This document shows, piece after piece, positions 33,901 through 44,300 of a DNA stretch of 64,000 nucleotides. The position numbers and the translations under genes are program-made. The notes below the pieces were generated by a model. That model searched no databases and was not told where the DNA came from. It saw only the letters and a program-made list of their open reading frames with translations. How positions within the stretch are numbered: the stretch's first letter is position 1; every line of letters starts with the position of its first letter. Origin of the DNA: Nemertoderma westbladi (lineage: Eukaryota; Xenacoelomorpha; Nemertodermatida; Nemertodermatidae); assembly GCA_032718475.1 (NCBI GenBank), contig JAUCBJ010000684.1, forward strand, positions 27,909-91,908, written 5' to 3'.

Positions 33901-34711
33901 GCCGCTACTCCTATCTGCTACCCGAAGGTAGGGGTGGGCGCTACTCCTATCTGCTACCCGAAGGTAGGGGTGGGCGCTACTCCTATCTGCTACCCGAGGG
34001 TAGGGGTGGGCGCTACTCCTATCTGCTACCCGGAGGTAGGGGTGGGCGCTACACCTATCTGCTACCCGAGGGTATGGGTGGGCGCTACTCCTATCTGCTA
34101 CCCTAATGTAGGGGTGGGCGCTACTCCTATCTGCTACCCGAAGGTAGGGGTGGGCGCTACTCTTATCTGCTACCCGAAGGTAGGGGTGGGCGCTACACCT
34201 ATCTGCTACCCGAGGGTATGGGTGGGCGCTACTCCTATCTGCTACCCTAAGGTAGGGGTGGGCGCTACTCCTATCTGCTACCCGAGGGTAGGGGTGGCCG
34301 CTACTCCTATCTGCTACCCGAAGGTAGGGGTGGGCGCTACTCCTATCTGCTACCCGAAGGTAGGGGTGGGCGCTACTCCTATCTGCTACCCTAGGGTAGG
34401 GGTGGGCGCTACTCCTATCTGCTACCCGAAGGTAGGGGTGGGCGCTACTCCTATCTGCTACCCGAGGGTAGGGGTGGGCGCTACACCTATCTGCTACCCG
34501 AAGGTAGGGGTGGGCGCTAGTCCTATCTGCTCACCGAAGGTAGGGGTGGGCGCTACTCCTATCTGCTACCCGAAGGTAGGGGTGGGCGCTACTCCTATAA
34601 GCTACCCGAGGGTAGGGGGGGGGGGGCGCTACTCCTATCTGCTACCCGAAGGTCGGGGTGGGCGCTACTCCTCTCTGCTATCCGAAGGTAGGGGTGGGCG
34701 CTACTCCTACT
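30999..34711 (+). repeat. 36-bp G-rich minisatellite, array 1
   Basis: About 103 units of GGTAGGGGTGGGCGCTACTC plus CTATCTGCTACCCGAA. Marker variants (GGTGGCCGC, CCCGGAGG, GGGTATGGG, CCCTAATG, ACTCTTATC) recur in the same order at about 31.63, 32.49, 33.21, 33.90 and 34.29 kb, i.e. higher-order blocks of roughly 11-24 units. Each unit has a CTACC-CGAA-GGTAG hairpin and three G runs on the + strand. Open frames of up to 1,234 codons through it are repeat artefacts. It ends at CTACTACTACTAGGATCGG, the sequence of a LINE tail. Confidence 0.95.
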
Positions 34712-36536
34712 ACTACTACTAGGATCGGTCAGGTCAAAGGTCAGGTCAGGTCTTCTTATGCAGAATTCCTGCTACCATTATTGCAGTAACATGGTACTAC
34801 CTGCCTCTGCCTGTCCCTACTTCCATGCTGAGTGGATGTAGGCTTTTCCCTGGTCCTAGAGCTGGACCCTCATACCTGGCTGCAGGGGTATGGGACTTGA
34901 TCAGGCAGAAGGTCATCAACCAATGGCTGGTCAAGTATTAGGATGTACCTTGCGTCTATAAAGACGAAGGTACCTCCACTGCAAGCTGCACCTGTAGCAG
35001 GGGTGTAGTATATGGCCTGGCAGATGAGCCACTTGCCAATGGTGGGCCATATGTACCAGGGGAGCTTTGGGAGATGGGCCCATTGTAACCCCACTGCAAC
35101 ACCCACCCTGTGGACTGGCAAACCAGGGTGTGGTACCTGCCCCGAGAGCGTACTCGGTAACAAAGCACCCCCCCTTTCTAACCACAATGGATAGTTCCAG
35201 TAACGCGGAGGTCCGCCCATCTGGGGCCAGTGGAGAACCCGGACTTACAAGGCCCCACAGGCGCCAGTCTTCTCCTGACAGGCAGTCTGTATCCCAACCC
35301 CTAGGAGAGGGAGGAGCCGGCATTGCTTTACCCCTCCCTGATAATGACCCACTTGGCCCAAACCCTATTGGAGGGAGGCCAAATGGCGAAATTCAGTCTG
35401 GGGTTTCCAATGCAGACTCTTCCCACTGGGCTCATGTACCATCTAGGCCCAAAAACCCCCTGGTGAACATGAGACAAGTTACCATGCTTGCCTCAATAAA
35501 TCCCAGGACTCTCAACCCACCACTGCAACAAGGGGAACTTACTGCTCTTGCAGATAAGCTGAACCTGACTGCAGTCGGTATTCAGGAACACCGCATGAGG
35601 TGCTCTGAAGAGGTAAGATACCAGGATATGGGTGGTGGTTGGCAGCTTGTTCATTCCTCAGCGGATGATCAGGGAAACGGGGGAGTGGGTCTGCTTTTAA
35701 ATCCAACTGCTTTTGCAGCACTTGACAAGGTAGAATCCATTTCCCCCCGTATAATTTGCTACCACTTCACTTGCGCTGGTAAGATGGCAAAAAAGTTCCC
35801 CAAGGTTGTGATTATGGTATGCTATTCTCCAACTAGTACTGCTGATATAGCTGATGTAGACACATTCTATAACCAGCTGCAAGCAGCTACTGACTGTATA
35901 GACAAGCATGCCTTTCTCACTATCCTTGGCGACTTCAATGCCAGCTTACCAAGATCCTCTTCTAACCCGTGGGTTTATAGTGACACTGTAAACCGAAATT
36001 CAGGTCATTTGCAAGATTTTCTTCTGGCAAATGAGCTGTTTTCGGCCATTACAAATTTCCAAAAACGACCTGGAAAGCTGTACACCCATGTGGGACCCAG
36101 TGGTCATAAGTCCCAGATAGACCACCTCATCTTCCGTAAGAAATACAGAGGATCAATAATTGACTGCTCTTCTCTCACAGTGCGGACATTTCAGACTGAC
36201 CATCGATTGGTTATGGGAAAGACCAAATTAAGCCTTCGTGCAAACAAGGGTCTTAAAAAGTCCACCCCACATCATGACTGGTCTACCTTGGATAAAAACC
36301 CCATTATAAAGGATAACTTTACAATTGAGGTTACAAATAGATATTCTAGTCTCATAAATGAAGAAATGAACCACTGTGAGAAATATACCCAGTTTGCTGC
36401 AGCAGTAAAGTCAGCTGCAAAGAAAACTGTTCCTCTAAAGCCACTGGGCAGACCAGCGCATTCTAGACCTGCGAGGGGCATACAAACTCTGAATCTGCTG
36501 CCAAGAGCAGTAGGCCTACAGCATACTAAACTCTGA
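34712..36536 (+). mobile_element. LINE A, 5' part (split by LINE B)
   Basis: Begins after the array with GGATCGGTCAGGTCAAAGGT and a short GTCAGGTC repeat. A non-coding leader of about 0.45 kb is followed by the endonuclease ORF. The element resumes at about 44895 on the other side of LINE B. The exact join is uncertain: I did not see a clear target duplication between 36480-36560 and 44860-44910. Confidence 0.75.
35187..36536 (+). CDS. LINE A endonuclease region (APE type)
   Basis: Open from ATG 35187 (ACCACAATGG), about 450 residues. Residues ~100-340 form an apurinic-like endonuclease: ASINPRTLN, GIQEHRM (catalytic Glu), ILGDFNASL (Asp/Asn), SQIDHLIF and TDHRLV (the final Asp-His pair, TDH for the usual SDH). 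Role: nicks target DNA for target-primed reverse transcription. The N-terminal 90 residues are Pro/Gly-rich and unassigned. The last ~20 residues are probably not LINE A but the start of the LINE B insertion or a shifted frame. Confidence 0.85.
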   Translation: MDSSSNAEVRPSGASGEPGLTRPHRRQSSPDRQSVSQPLGEGGAGIALPLPDNDPLGPNPIGGRPNGEIQSGVSNADSSHWAHVPSRPKNPLVNMRQVTMLASINPRTLNPPLQQGELTALADKLNLTAVGIQEHRMRCSEEVRYQDMGGGWQLVHSSADDQGNGGVGLLLNPTAFAALDKVESISPRIICYHFTCAGKMAKKFPKVVIMVCYSPTSTADIADVDTFYNQLQAATDCIDKHAFLTILGDFNASLPRSSSNPWVYSDTVNRNSGHLQDFLLANELFSAITNFQKRPGKLYTHVGPSGHKSQIDHLIFRKKYRGSIIDCSSLTVRTFQTDHRLVMGKTKLSLRANKGLKKSTPHHDWSTLDKNPIIKDNFTIEVTNRYSSLINEEMNHCEKYTQFAAAVKSAAKKTVPLKPLGRPAHSRPARGIQTLNLLPRAVGLQHTKL

Positions 36537-36756
36537 AACCAAACAACTGAAATTCAGCACTGTCTGACTGTGTTTTGATAATACCGTTACCTACCCACTG
36601 CTGGATTGTGGTTGGTAGCTGACCCTGGGGGTGTAGAACAGAGCCGTCTACACCCAGATATATGGTGAAGACACCAGGGCCGGTGATTCCCAACAGTACA
36701 GTAACTACCGGGTACCTTAGGCCTACCGGCACCGTACCATACTCGCATGGTTTATC

Positions 36757-39573
36757 ATGGAGAACGTTAGGAAGCTGACAACGGTGCGTCTTAAAAAGAT
36801 GTTGGCCGCACACCACGTCTCCACAATGGGAAGTCGCAGCGAACTACTAATCCGTGCTGAGCGCGTAATGCGCAGTGTCTCAAGGCACACTGAGAGGAGT
36901 TTAGCAATCCGGGACGAACTGGCAGACCCGAGGATGGTCTGGGACGAACCCCCCGACCCGACGATGATCCGGGACGAACTTGCCAACCCGACGATGATCC
37001 GGGATGAGCCTGTCCACCCGACGATGATCCGGGACAAACCTTCTGAACCGAGGATGATCCGGGACGAACTTTCCGACCCGACGATTATCCGGGATGAGTC
37101 TGTCGACCCGACGATGATCCGGGACAAACCTTCTGAACCGAGGATGATCCGGGACGAACTTGCCAACCCGAGGATGATCCGGGACGAACCCCCCGACCTG
37201 ACGATGATCCGGGACGAACCTGTCGACCAGATGATGATCCGGGACAAACCTTCTGAACCGAGGATTATCCGGGATGTACTTGCCGACCCGACGTTGATCC
37301 GGGACGAGCCTGTCGACCCGACGATGATCCGGGACAAACCTTCTGAACTGAGGATGATCCGGGACGAACTTGCCAACCCGAGGATGATCCGGGACGAACC
37401 CCCCGACCCGACGATGATCTGGGACGAACCTGTCGACCCGACGAATATCCGGGACAAACCTTCTGAACCGAGGATGATCCGGGACGAACTTGCCGACCCG
37501 AGGATGATCCGGGACGAACTTGCCGACCCAAGGATGATCCGGGACGAGCTTGCCAACCCGAGGATGATCCGGGACGAACCCCCCGACCCGACGATGATCC
37601 GGGACGAACCCGCCCACTCGACGATGATCCGGGAAGTACTTGCCGACCCGACGATGATCCGGGACGAACCCGCCGACCCAACAACGATCCGGAACGAACC
37701 TGCCAACCCGAGGATGATCCGGGATGAACCCCCCGACCCGACGATGATCCGGAACGAACCTGCCGACCCGAGGATGATCCGGGACGAACCCGCCGGCCCG
37801 AGGATGATCCGGGACGAACCTTCCAATCCGAGGACGATCCGGGATGAACCCGCCGTCCCAAGGATGATCCAGGATGAACCTTCCAATCCGAGGATGATCC
37901 GGGATGAACCCGCCATCCCGAGGATGATCCGGGACGAACCTCCTGAACCGAGGATGATTTGGGACGAACCTGCCGACCCGAAGTTGATCCCCGACGAACC
38001 CGCTGACCCTAGGATGATCCGGGACGAACCCGCCAACCCGAGGATGATCAGGTACAAACCTGCCGACCCGAAGATGATCCGGGACGAACCTGCCGACCTG
38101 AAGATGATCCCCAACGAACCGGCCAACCCAAGGATGATCCGTAACAGGGCCAATGCATCGATGGGGATGTGGCAACCACAGGCGGACGTTATCGACATAA
38201 CGCCAACCCCAACCTTTCCACAGCTCCCGGGATGGGTAGGCCCGGGTATCCATACAGCCCATGACCCAGCCTGGAGAAGCTCAGAGATCGGGTATTCTCA
38301 TAACTACCAACTCCGGCCTAAACTTGACAGAAACAATGGGTTAGTTAGTTACTCATCTATAATAGGTAACATTTACAGTCCCACACATCTTATACAAACA
38401 TCACATACCAGCACACAATTACCCCAGACAAACCCGACACCCCTGACATACCCCACACCTTCACACCAGGAACTCTCACCACCATTGCCCCAATTGAACA
38501 TCACAGAGCATCCCTCAACAAACCACCACGCCCACTTCACTGGTGTCATGGTCGAAGATCTTCATAGTGATGGCATATGGAGGCCCAGGGACGTTACAGT
38601 CAGGGATATTCCAATTTCTGTTTCGAATTCCAAGCTTTTGGACCACATGCCATGTACTGATCGAGCAGTCACTCAATCAGGGGCTTGCAGGACAGACCAA
38701 TCATATGGGGGGCATCTCCAACCAACTAGCGGCCCATCCGGCATGTCCACTCCAGAGTTGATAGACATTTCTGACAATGCATTGCTTCAGGTGACAGACC
38801 TCAATCTACCCTCAACTGTCACAGACTCACAAGCACTAATGTCTAAAGCAAAAATAAGTAAAATTTCTGATTTCTTCAAACCAATTACACATAAGAAGGG
38901 TGGAATAACTCCAGACCATCCAACCACCATCATTACATCGACAGAAAACTCTAATCATATGGTAATGTCAAACATTAACCGTAACAAGGATGTGGTGTAC
39001 ATGGGAGAACACAAATATTCCCAAGGAGAAGTAAACAAATTTTATCCTGACACAGACTTAGAGCATGATGATGTGCGAATTAGGGATGCCATCCTCAAAA
39101 CACCAGTAATAAATAGCAAAGTGATTATTAAGCCATCAGACCCAGACTGGGACTACCTACAACCAGGATGCAAACTTTCAACTGTCATTGTGGATTCTTT
39201 TTTATCTATTTTAAATAACTCAATGGGAGATGATAGAATAGGTTGTATCGACTCAAGTCTTTGTAGCAAGTTGCATCAAGAAAGGTTCGACTATGCAAGT
39301 GCCTTGAAATATATCACATCTACCTGTAACATAAGATCTACATCACTGTGCCTCTTTCCTGACTGCTTCAATGACCACTTCGTTCTGCATATCGCTAATC
39401 TCAGCGACCATAGTGTATATACTTTATGCAGCATCAATGCGATGACTCGACCATCAACTGTGACTCGGAGAATCTGTAAACTGCTAAACTCAATCGAATA
39501 TGTTTCTGGAGGGCCAAAAGTTCATGGACTGCCGTCTCCCACATCAACAATTACCCCCTTCAAAAACCTCTAA
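36757..39573 (+). CDS. LINE B ORF1, part 1: SAP-like, decapeptide repeats, Ulp1-like protease start
   Basis: 938 codons from ATG 36757. Residues ~3-40 (LTTVRLKKML .. STMGSRSELLIRAERVM) fit a SAP DNA-binding helix-turn-helix. Residues ~48-461 are about 41 copies of a decapeptide of the type TMIRDEPADP, highly charged. Residues ~480-720 are low-complexity Pro/Thr/Ser. Residues ~760-935 look like a C48/Ulp1 peptidase: HFVLHI carries the candidate catalytic His (~874), and an Asn (~894) stands where the Asp is usual. The stop at 39571-39573 interrupts the protease just before its Gln and Cys, which continue in the -1 frame. SUMO or ubiquitin-like deconjugation is an inference from fold motifs only. 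Confidence 0.75.
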   Translation: MENVRKLTTVRLKKMLAAHHVSTMGSRSELLIRAERVMRSVSRHTERSLAIRDELADPRMVWDEPPDPTMIRDELANPTMIRDEPVHPTMIRDKPSEPRMIRDELSDPTIIRDESVDPTMIRDKPSEPRMIRDELANPRMIRDEPPDLTMIRDEPVDQMMIRDKPSEPRIIRDVLADPTLIRDEPVDPTMIRDKPSELRMIRDELANPRMIRDEPPDPTMIWDEPVDPTNIRDKPSEPRMIRDELADPRMIRDELADPRMIRDELANPRMIRDEPPDPTMIRDEPAHSTMIREVLADPTMIRDEPADPTTIRNEPANPRMIRDEPPDPTMIRNEPADPRMIRDEPAGPRMIRDEPSNPRTIRDEPAVPRMIQDEPSNPRMIRDEPAIPRMIRDEPPEPRMIWDEPADPKLIPDEPADPRMIRDEPANPRMIRYKPADPKMIRDEPADLKMIPNEPANPRMIRNRANASMGMWQPQADVIDITPTPTFPQLPGWVGPGIHTAHDPAWRSSEIGYSHNYQLRPKLDRNNGLVSYSSIIGNIYSPTHLIQTSHTSTQLPQTNPTPLTYPTPSHQELSPPLPQLNITEHPSTNHHAHFTGVMVEDLHSDGIWRPRDVTVRDIPISVSNSKLLDHMPCTDRAVTQSGACRTDQSYGGHLQPTSGPSGMSTPELIDISDNALLQVTDLNLPSTVTDSQALMSKAKISKISDFFKPITHKKGGITPDHPTTIITSTENSNHMVMSNINRNKDVVYMGEHKYSQGEVNKFYPDTDLEHDDVRIRDAILKTPVINSKVIIKPSDPDWDYLQPGCKLSTVIVDSFLSILNNSMGDDRIGCIDSSLCSKLHQERFDYASALKYITSTCNIRSTSLCLFPDCFNDHFVLHIANLSDHSVYTLCSINAMTRPSTVTRRICKLLNSIEYVSGGPKVHGLPSPTSTITPFKNL
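36905..38140 (+). repeat. 30-bp minisatellite inside LINE B ORF1
   Basis: About 41 units of 30 bp (AGGATGATCCGGGACGAACC TGCCGACCCG and variants), in frame with ORF1. Variation is mostly at codons that swap Arg/Thr, Ala/Pro/Ser/Val and Asp/Asn/Glu at fixed positions, and no unit introduces a stop. This implies that coding capacity was kept during expansion. Long antisense frames here are by-products of the repeat. Confidence 0.92.
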
Positions 39574-40247
39574 GCAAAGATTGCGGCATATTTGCATGCC
39601 TATATGCGACTATGGTATCCACCGGAAACAGTCTATCAGGTGAGATACAAAATGCTAACCTGCGACAATGGTTACTACAGTGCCTCGTGGACCATAAACT
39701 ACGAGATCCAGAAACCCTGGATCCTGTTCACTTACCAGACTTAAATGCACCAACCATCACGGACCCGACATTAGCAGGTACCATCACCACCAAGCACCAT
39801 AACATACAGGAACAGAAATCCTCACAATGCCTCAATTTATTTGGACTTATACAGCACCCCCGAAAGAAAGCAATCAATCTAATAGCTAATACTGCAAATG
39901 GGGACTTATCAAAGCATAGGAATAAGTTATTCGAGGACTTAAAACCATTTATGTCACCTCTACAGCAGCTGTCACTACAGCTCTATCCACGGAACTCTCA
40001 TAGGGAGTTAGCCACTGATGTATATGAGATGCTCTTAGCTATTCCAGAAAAGGTCCTTTCAAACCAATGCCGCAAGAGGATGTATACAACAGATAATATC
40101 AAACTGGACAAAAATGAACAGGACAACATACGGCTTCTGAGAAATGACTTCATAACTGCTATCGCATCCCTACAATCACGCATCTGCCTACTCGAAACCA
40201 ATAACGACAAACTAAAAGAGCAAAATAAGACAATAGAACCAATTTAA
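39548..40247 (+). CDS. LINE B ORF1, part 2: protease active-site Cys, coiled coil
   Basis: Open in the frame -1 to part 1. It starts with LQKPLSKDCGIFACLYATMV, the Gln..Asp-Cys-Gly signature that completes a Ulp1-type protease. The shift falls at a run of five C near 39553-39558, so loss of one C is the simplest explanation; no canonical slippery heptamer is seen. The C-terminal ~45 residues (LLRNDFITAIASLQSRICLL, ETNNDKLKEQ) form a coiled coil of the kind that multimerises LINE ORF1 proteins. It ends TAA at 40245-40247, where the -1 frame again continues. Confidence 0.7.
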
Positions 40248-41374
40248 ACCATGAGCGTAACTCCCGGATTGTACTGGAGGAAAAGTTTCGGAACATCATT
40301 TTAACCAGGAAACAGGGCAACTCTGCCATAGGCACGCAATGCACCCTGACCCCAAGTAATGATACGGAATCCGACTGGCTGATAATAGACTCAATTAATG
40401 ATGATGACGACTTACCAGGAACTTTTTCTTCACCCGAATCAACTTTACATGAAGTAAAATTCCAGGATGAGCGCAGTAGCCAGCAATCGAAGGATTATAG
40501 TACTTCATTCAGTATGCCGAGGAACAAACATGTAGCAAAACAACCGCCACGGCAAAGGGACATGGGCGGTACAATCATTGGCCCCAACCCTTATCACCTA
40601 CTAAGTAATTTCGATACCGATAACACAACGTCAGACACTACCAGCAGAGACACTACTGTCCGTAAAGATAAGCAGCAACAGCATGTCGTTCGACATCAAC
40701 CAAAGAGGATTACCAAAAGAATTGCAGTGAACTCGGGAAATAATTGCAAGGGAGAGGACAACTTAATCAATTCTGAAAGATGTGGAGTTCCATTGATGTG
40801 CGCCGAATCACGCCTCAGAGTACAACTCTTTATTTCTGGCATTAATAAGAACAACACCGAGGATGATGTAGTAAACTTCCTTATCGAAAGGAAAATTGCT
40901 GTGCATCGAATCAAAACTCGCCTACATGGAGATGGGAAAAGCGTTCGCCTTACTACTGACGCTAACCTTAAAGATACTCTTATGCACAATGCATTCTGGC
41001 CTTCTGGGATTGTATGTAAAGAATGGGTCACAAACCCAGATAGACATGCAACTAATGACTGGCAAGGACGACGTTCAAGAAAGCAATCTGACAACAGTTC
41101 TGCACTAAACCATAAGGAACAGCATAGCTCCCCAGATGCCTCCAAAGAATCTTCTATAGATGATCACTCCCGTAGTTTTCATGAGAAATCAAGAAAACAT
41201 AACTACAGAGCACCAAGTGACTTGAGATGCTACAGTGCAATCACGCATGATCTTAACAGGCAGGAAAACTCCAAAGCAGACACAAGACAACACAAGCGAG
41301 ATTACATGAAACACTACCAAATCGCACAGGATTACTATCTGACGAGGAATCCACTTAACAGGTCTCATTTTTAA
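40226..41374 (+). CDS. LINE B ORF1, part 3: RRM-like domain
   Basis: Open in the next -1 frame from about 40226; the first in-frame ATG is 40514. Residues LRVQLFISGINKNNTEDDVV, NFLIERK, RIKTRLHGDGKSVRLTTDAN and VCKEWV have the beta-alpha-beta pattern of the RRM-like or esf domain found in ORF1 of several LINE clades. The tail (to TAA 41372-41374) is basic and rich in Ser/His/Arg. Likely role: nucleic-acid chaperone in the retrotransposon RNP, by family analogy. Confidence 0.7.
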
Positions 41375-41390
41375 CAATGGATTCAAGGAT

Positions 41391-44300
41391 ATGCCAGTCG
41401 CAAATACCAAAATAACCAAATATACAGAAAACTGCACTGGCCCCACCCTCACAGAACATCAAGCCAAGACATCTCCAAAGGACATTCCATCTCCAAAGGT
41501 GGACTCTGCAGCGAATAAGAACACTGGTACTAGCAACACGGATTATAAATCTTCTAAAGTAAGACTTACATTAGGATCCTTTAACTGCCACGGGTACTCG
41601 AGTAGCATCGATCAGATAGACAAACTGCTTGAAGTATGCGATGTCATTGGAATTCAGGAGCACTGGATGGATGCTATAGAGCTTGATCATGTAGCTAAGA
41701 AATCATTCAATGAAAACTTCGAGCTCGTCTACTCCACCAGCGATTTAATGAATAACCCTAATAGGGTTAGAGGCGCTGGAGGGGTAGCCTTGGCATTCCG
41801 CAGAGGTAAAGTATGTAACTGGGCCAAAGTCGCTTCTGGGGACGACATTGTTGGAATAATTGGTGACACTGGCAATGTTCGCGTTCTTCTACTTTCAGGC
41901 TATGCTCCAGACTCTAACAAAAACATTCAAAGCTATAATGAGCATCTTGGTCGCCTTACTGCTTTAATCGCCATGTACCCAGTGGCAATCCCTATCATTA
42001 TGATGGATGCTAACGCGGACTTAGGGTCTGAACAAGGACCACGATTTCACAGACCCAATGCAACAGACCGCGGTCTCATTCTGAACAACTTCCTACTCAA
42101 CCACAATCTTACAGCTATAGACACACTTGACAACGTGGCAGGACCAGCATATACTTATATTGGGGGTGGTCATCGGAGTTATATCGACTACATTGTGATG
42201 CCTATCAATGGTCCATTTAAAGTCATAGGGGGATACATCATAGAACATGACGAAGCAGAAAATTTTTCTGATCATCTACCAATCGTGATTTCAATCAACT
42301 GTGACGTTGCAAAGGAAGGGTTGGTGGAACAAACTGCTACAAAACAGACGCCTATACGATTTAACTGGAGAAGCGCATCCAAAAAACAGAAAGACCAGTA
42401 CTATCGAACCTTAGATAATCACCTTGAGGGGATGGCATTACTCGCTATCGACACCATAGACGACCTCAATACTCTTGCCAACAACATTAACTCTGCGTTA
42501 CACAAATCAGCACTTGAATCTATTAATGTAATAAAAAAGAAAAGGACAACCAAAAATTATAGAATACGCTCAGCTACTCTTTCGGAGCGATGCCGAACCA
42601 CCCGCAGCCTGTACAACCTATGGGTCAATAATGGGAAAGATCCTAACGATGAGGTGGGGATCGCCTTCAAACAGTCCAAACGCGGAGTACGACAACTAAA
42701 AAATGCACTTATGAAGACACACGTTGCAAGATCGGTCGGTGAAGTAACTCACAAGCTGAAGTGCAACCCAAAGGGTTTCTGGCGTAAATTTTCTAACAAG
42801 GGAACTTCAAGTACACCACCAACTCAGATTCAGGAACAAATACGTCAGTCATATAGGGACAGAATCACAAGAAACGTTACTAGTACTACCAATATCACCG
42901 ATAATTTGGACAGAGAATGCAAGAATACTACTATGCCTACCATATCTGAAGAAACTATAAGGAAATCTATTCTATCGTTATCGGTAGGGAAGTCGCCGGA
43001 CCTCAATTCTATAACAGTGGAGCACCTTTTATCCGCCAACCCCGAGACTATGTGTCACCTGTTAGCAAATATGTACAATGCAAGTATACGTATTGGCATG
43101 GTGCCCGATGTTTTTGGAGCAACTATCATAACAAGTCTATTCAAAGGGAAGAGGAAGGATCCCATGAGAACTAACTCTTATAGACCGATTGCCAGCATAT
43201 GCCTATTAGCAAAGGTACTCGAGCGTATAATATACAAGGGCTTCCTTGAGAATATCCTTCCAAGAAACGACTATCAGTTAGCATATAAAGAACATGTGGG
43301 ATGCGAGGCTGCCATCGGTTTGATACTGGAATGTATACAACACTTTAGTGAACTAGGATCAGGTCTGTATATGTGCCAACTTGATATCAAATCCGCTTTT
43401 GACGAAGTTGACCACGCAGTTCTCTTCGAGAAGTTATCAGGAATTATAAACCCATTCATTTGCCGTCTACTGGTTCATTACTACAGCATCGCCATGGTGT
43501 ACCTCAAGTTTGGAAATCTGATAGATGTGGTTGGCATAAATATGCCTAGAGGGATCATGCAAGGATCATTACTGTCACCATGCTTATTTAATCTTTACAC
43601 CATCAGCGTCATGCAGTCGTTAACTGAATCCGGACTGGGGTGCATGATCAACGATATCTGGTTCGGCTGCATAATGTATGCTGATGATGTTTTTCTTTTA
43701 GCCACTACAATACAGGAAATAGAACTCATGTCAAATATACTGAACATGGGGCTCGATAAGTTACAACTAATGTTCGAGCCGTCTAAATGTCACTGGATGT
43801 ACAGCGAAGCTAACAACAACACTTACATACCGTGTTTCCTCAATATTAATGGGCAGCTAATACCGGAAAGTCAGACAATCGAGTTCCTGGGCTACACTCT
43901 TTCTTCCAACAAAACTAGCGCACACGCTGCCGCAGAGTGCACTCAGCATATATGGAAAATGGGAGGAATTTTTCAACAGAAAGGGTGGACATCGCAATGG
44001 TTAGATACCGAAACATTATCATATCTCTGGAAGTCACTTGTAATCCCAAGCTTGACATACAAGCTGAAGTATACGATTGGTAACCTGAGCAAGAATGACA
44101 TATCTCGTATCGATTCAGCATATAGACAGGCTCTACGCCGACTTCTGCATGTTGGAGTATATATAAACAACGACACATTATACGAACTCCTGAATATTTT
44201 GCCTCTCAGCACCATGGCCTATCGTGGCGCCGTGTCAACATTATTGCAAATACTTAGATGCCCTATATTCACCTTACAAACTAGCTTCCGGTACATTGCT

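Noticed and set aside
30940..34722. 1,234-codon frame (PICYPKVGVGAT repeats) and its antisense partner
   Set aside because: Minisatellite translation. No start context and no homologous non-repeat sequence at either end.
36723..38262. Antisense frames of 491 and 453 codons opposite LINE B ORF1
   Set aside because: They mirror the in-frame 30-bp repeat; the sense strand carries the protein motifs.
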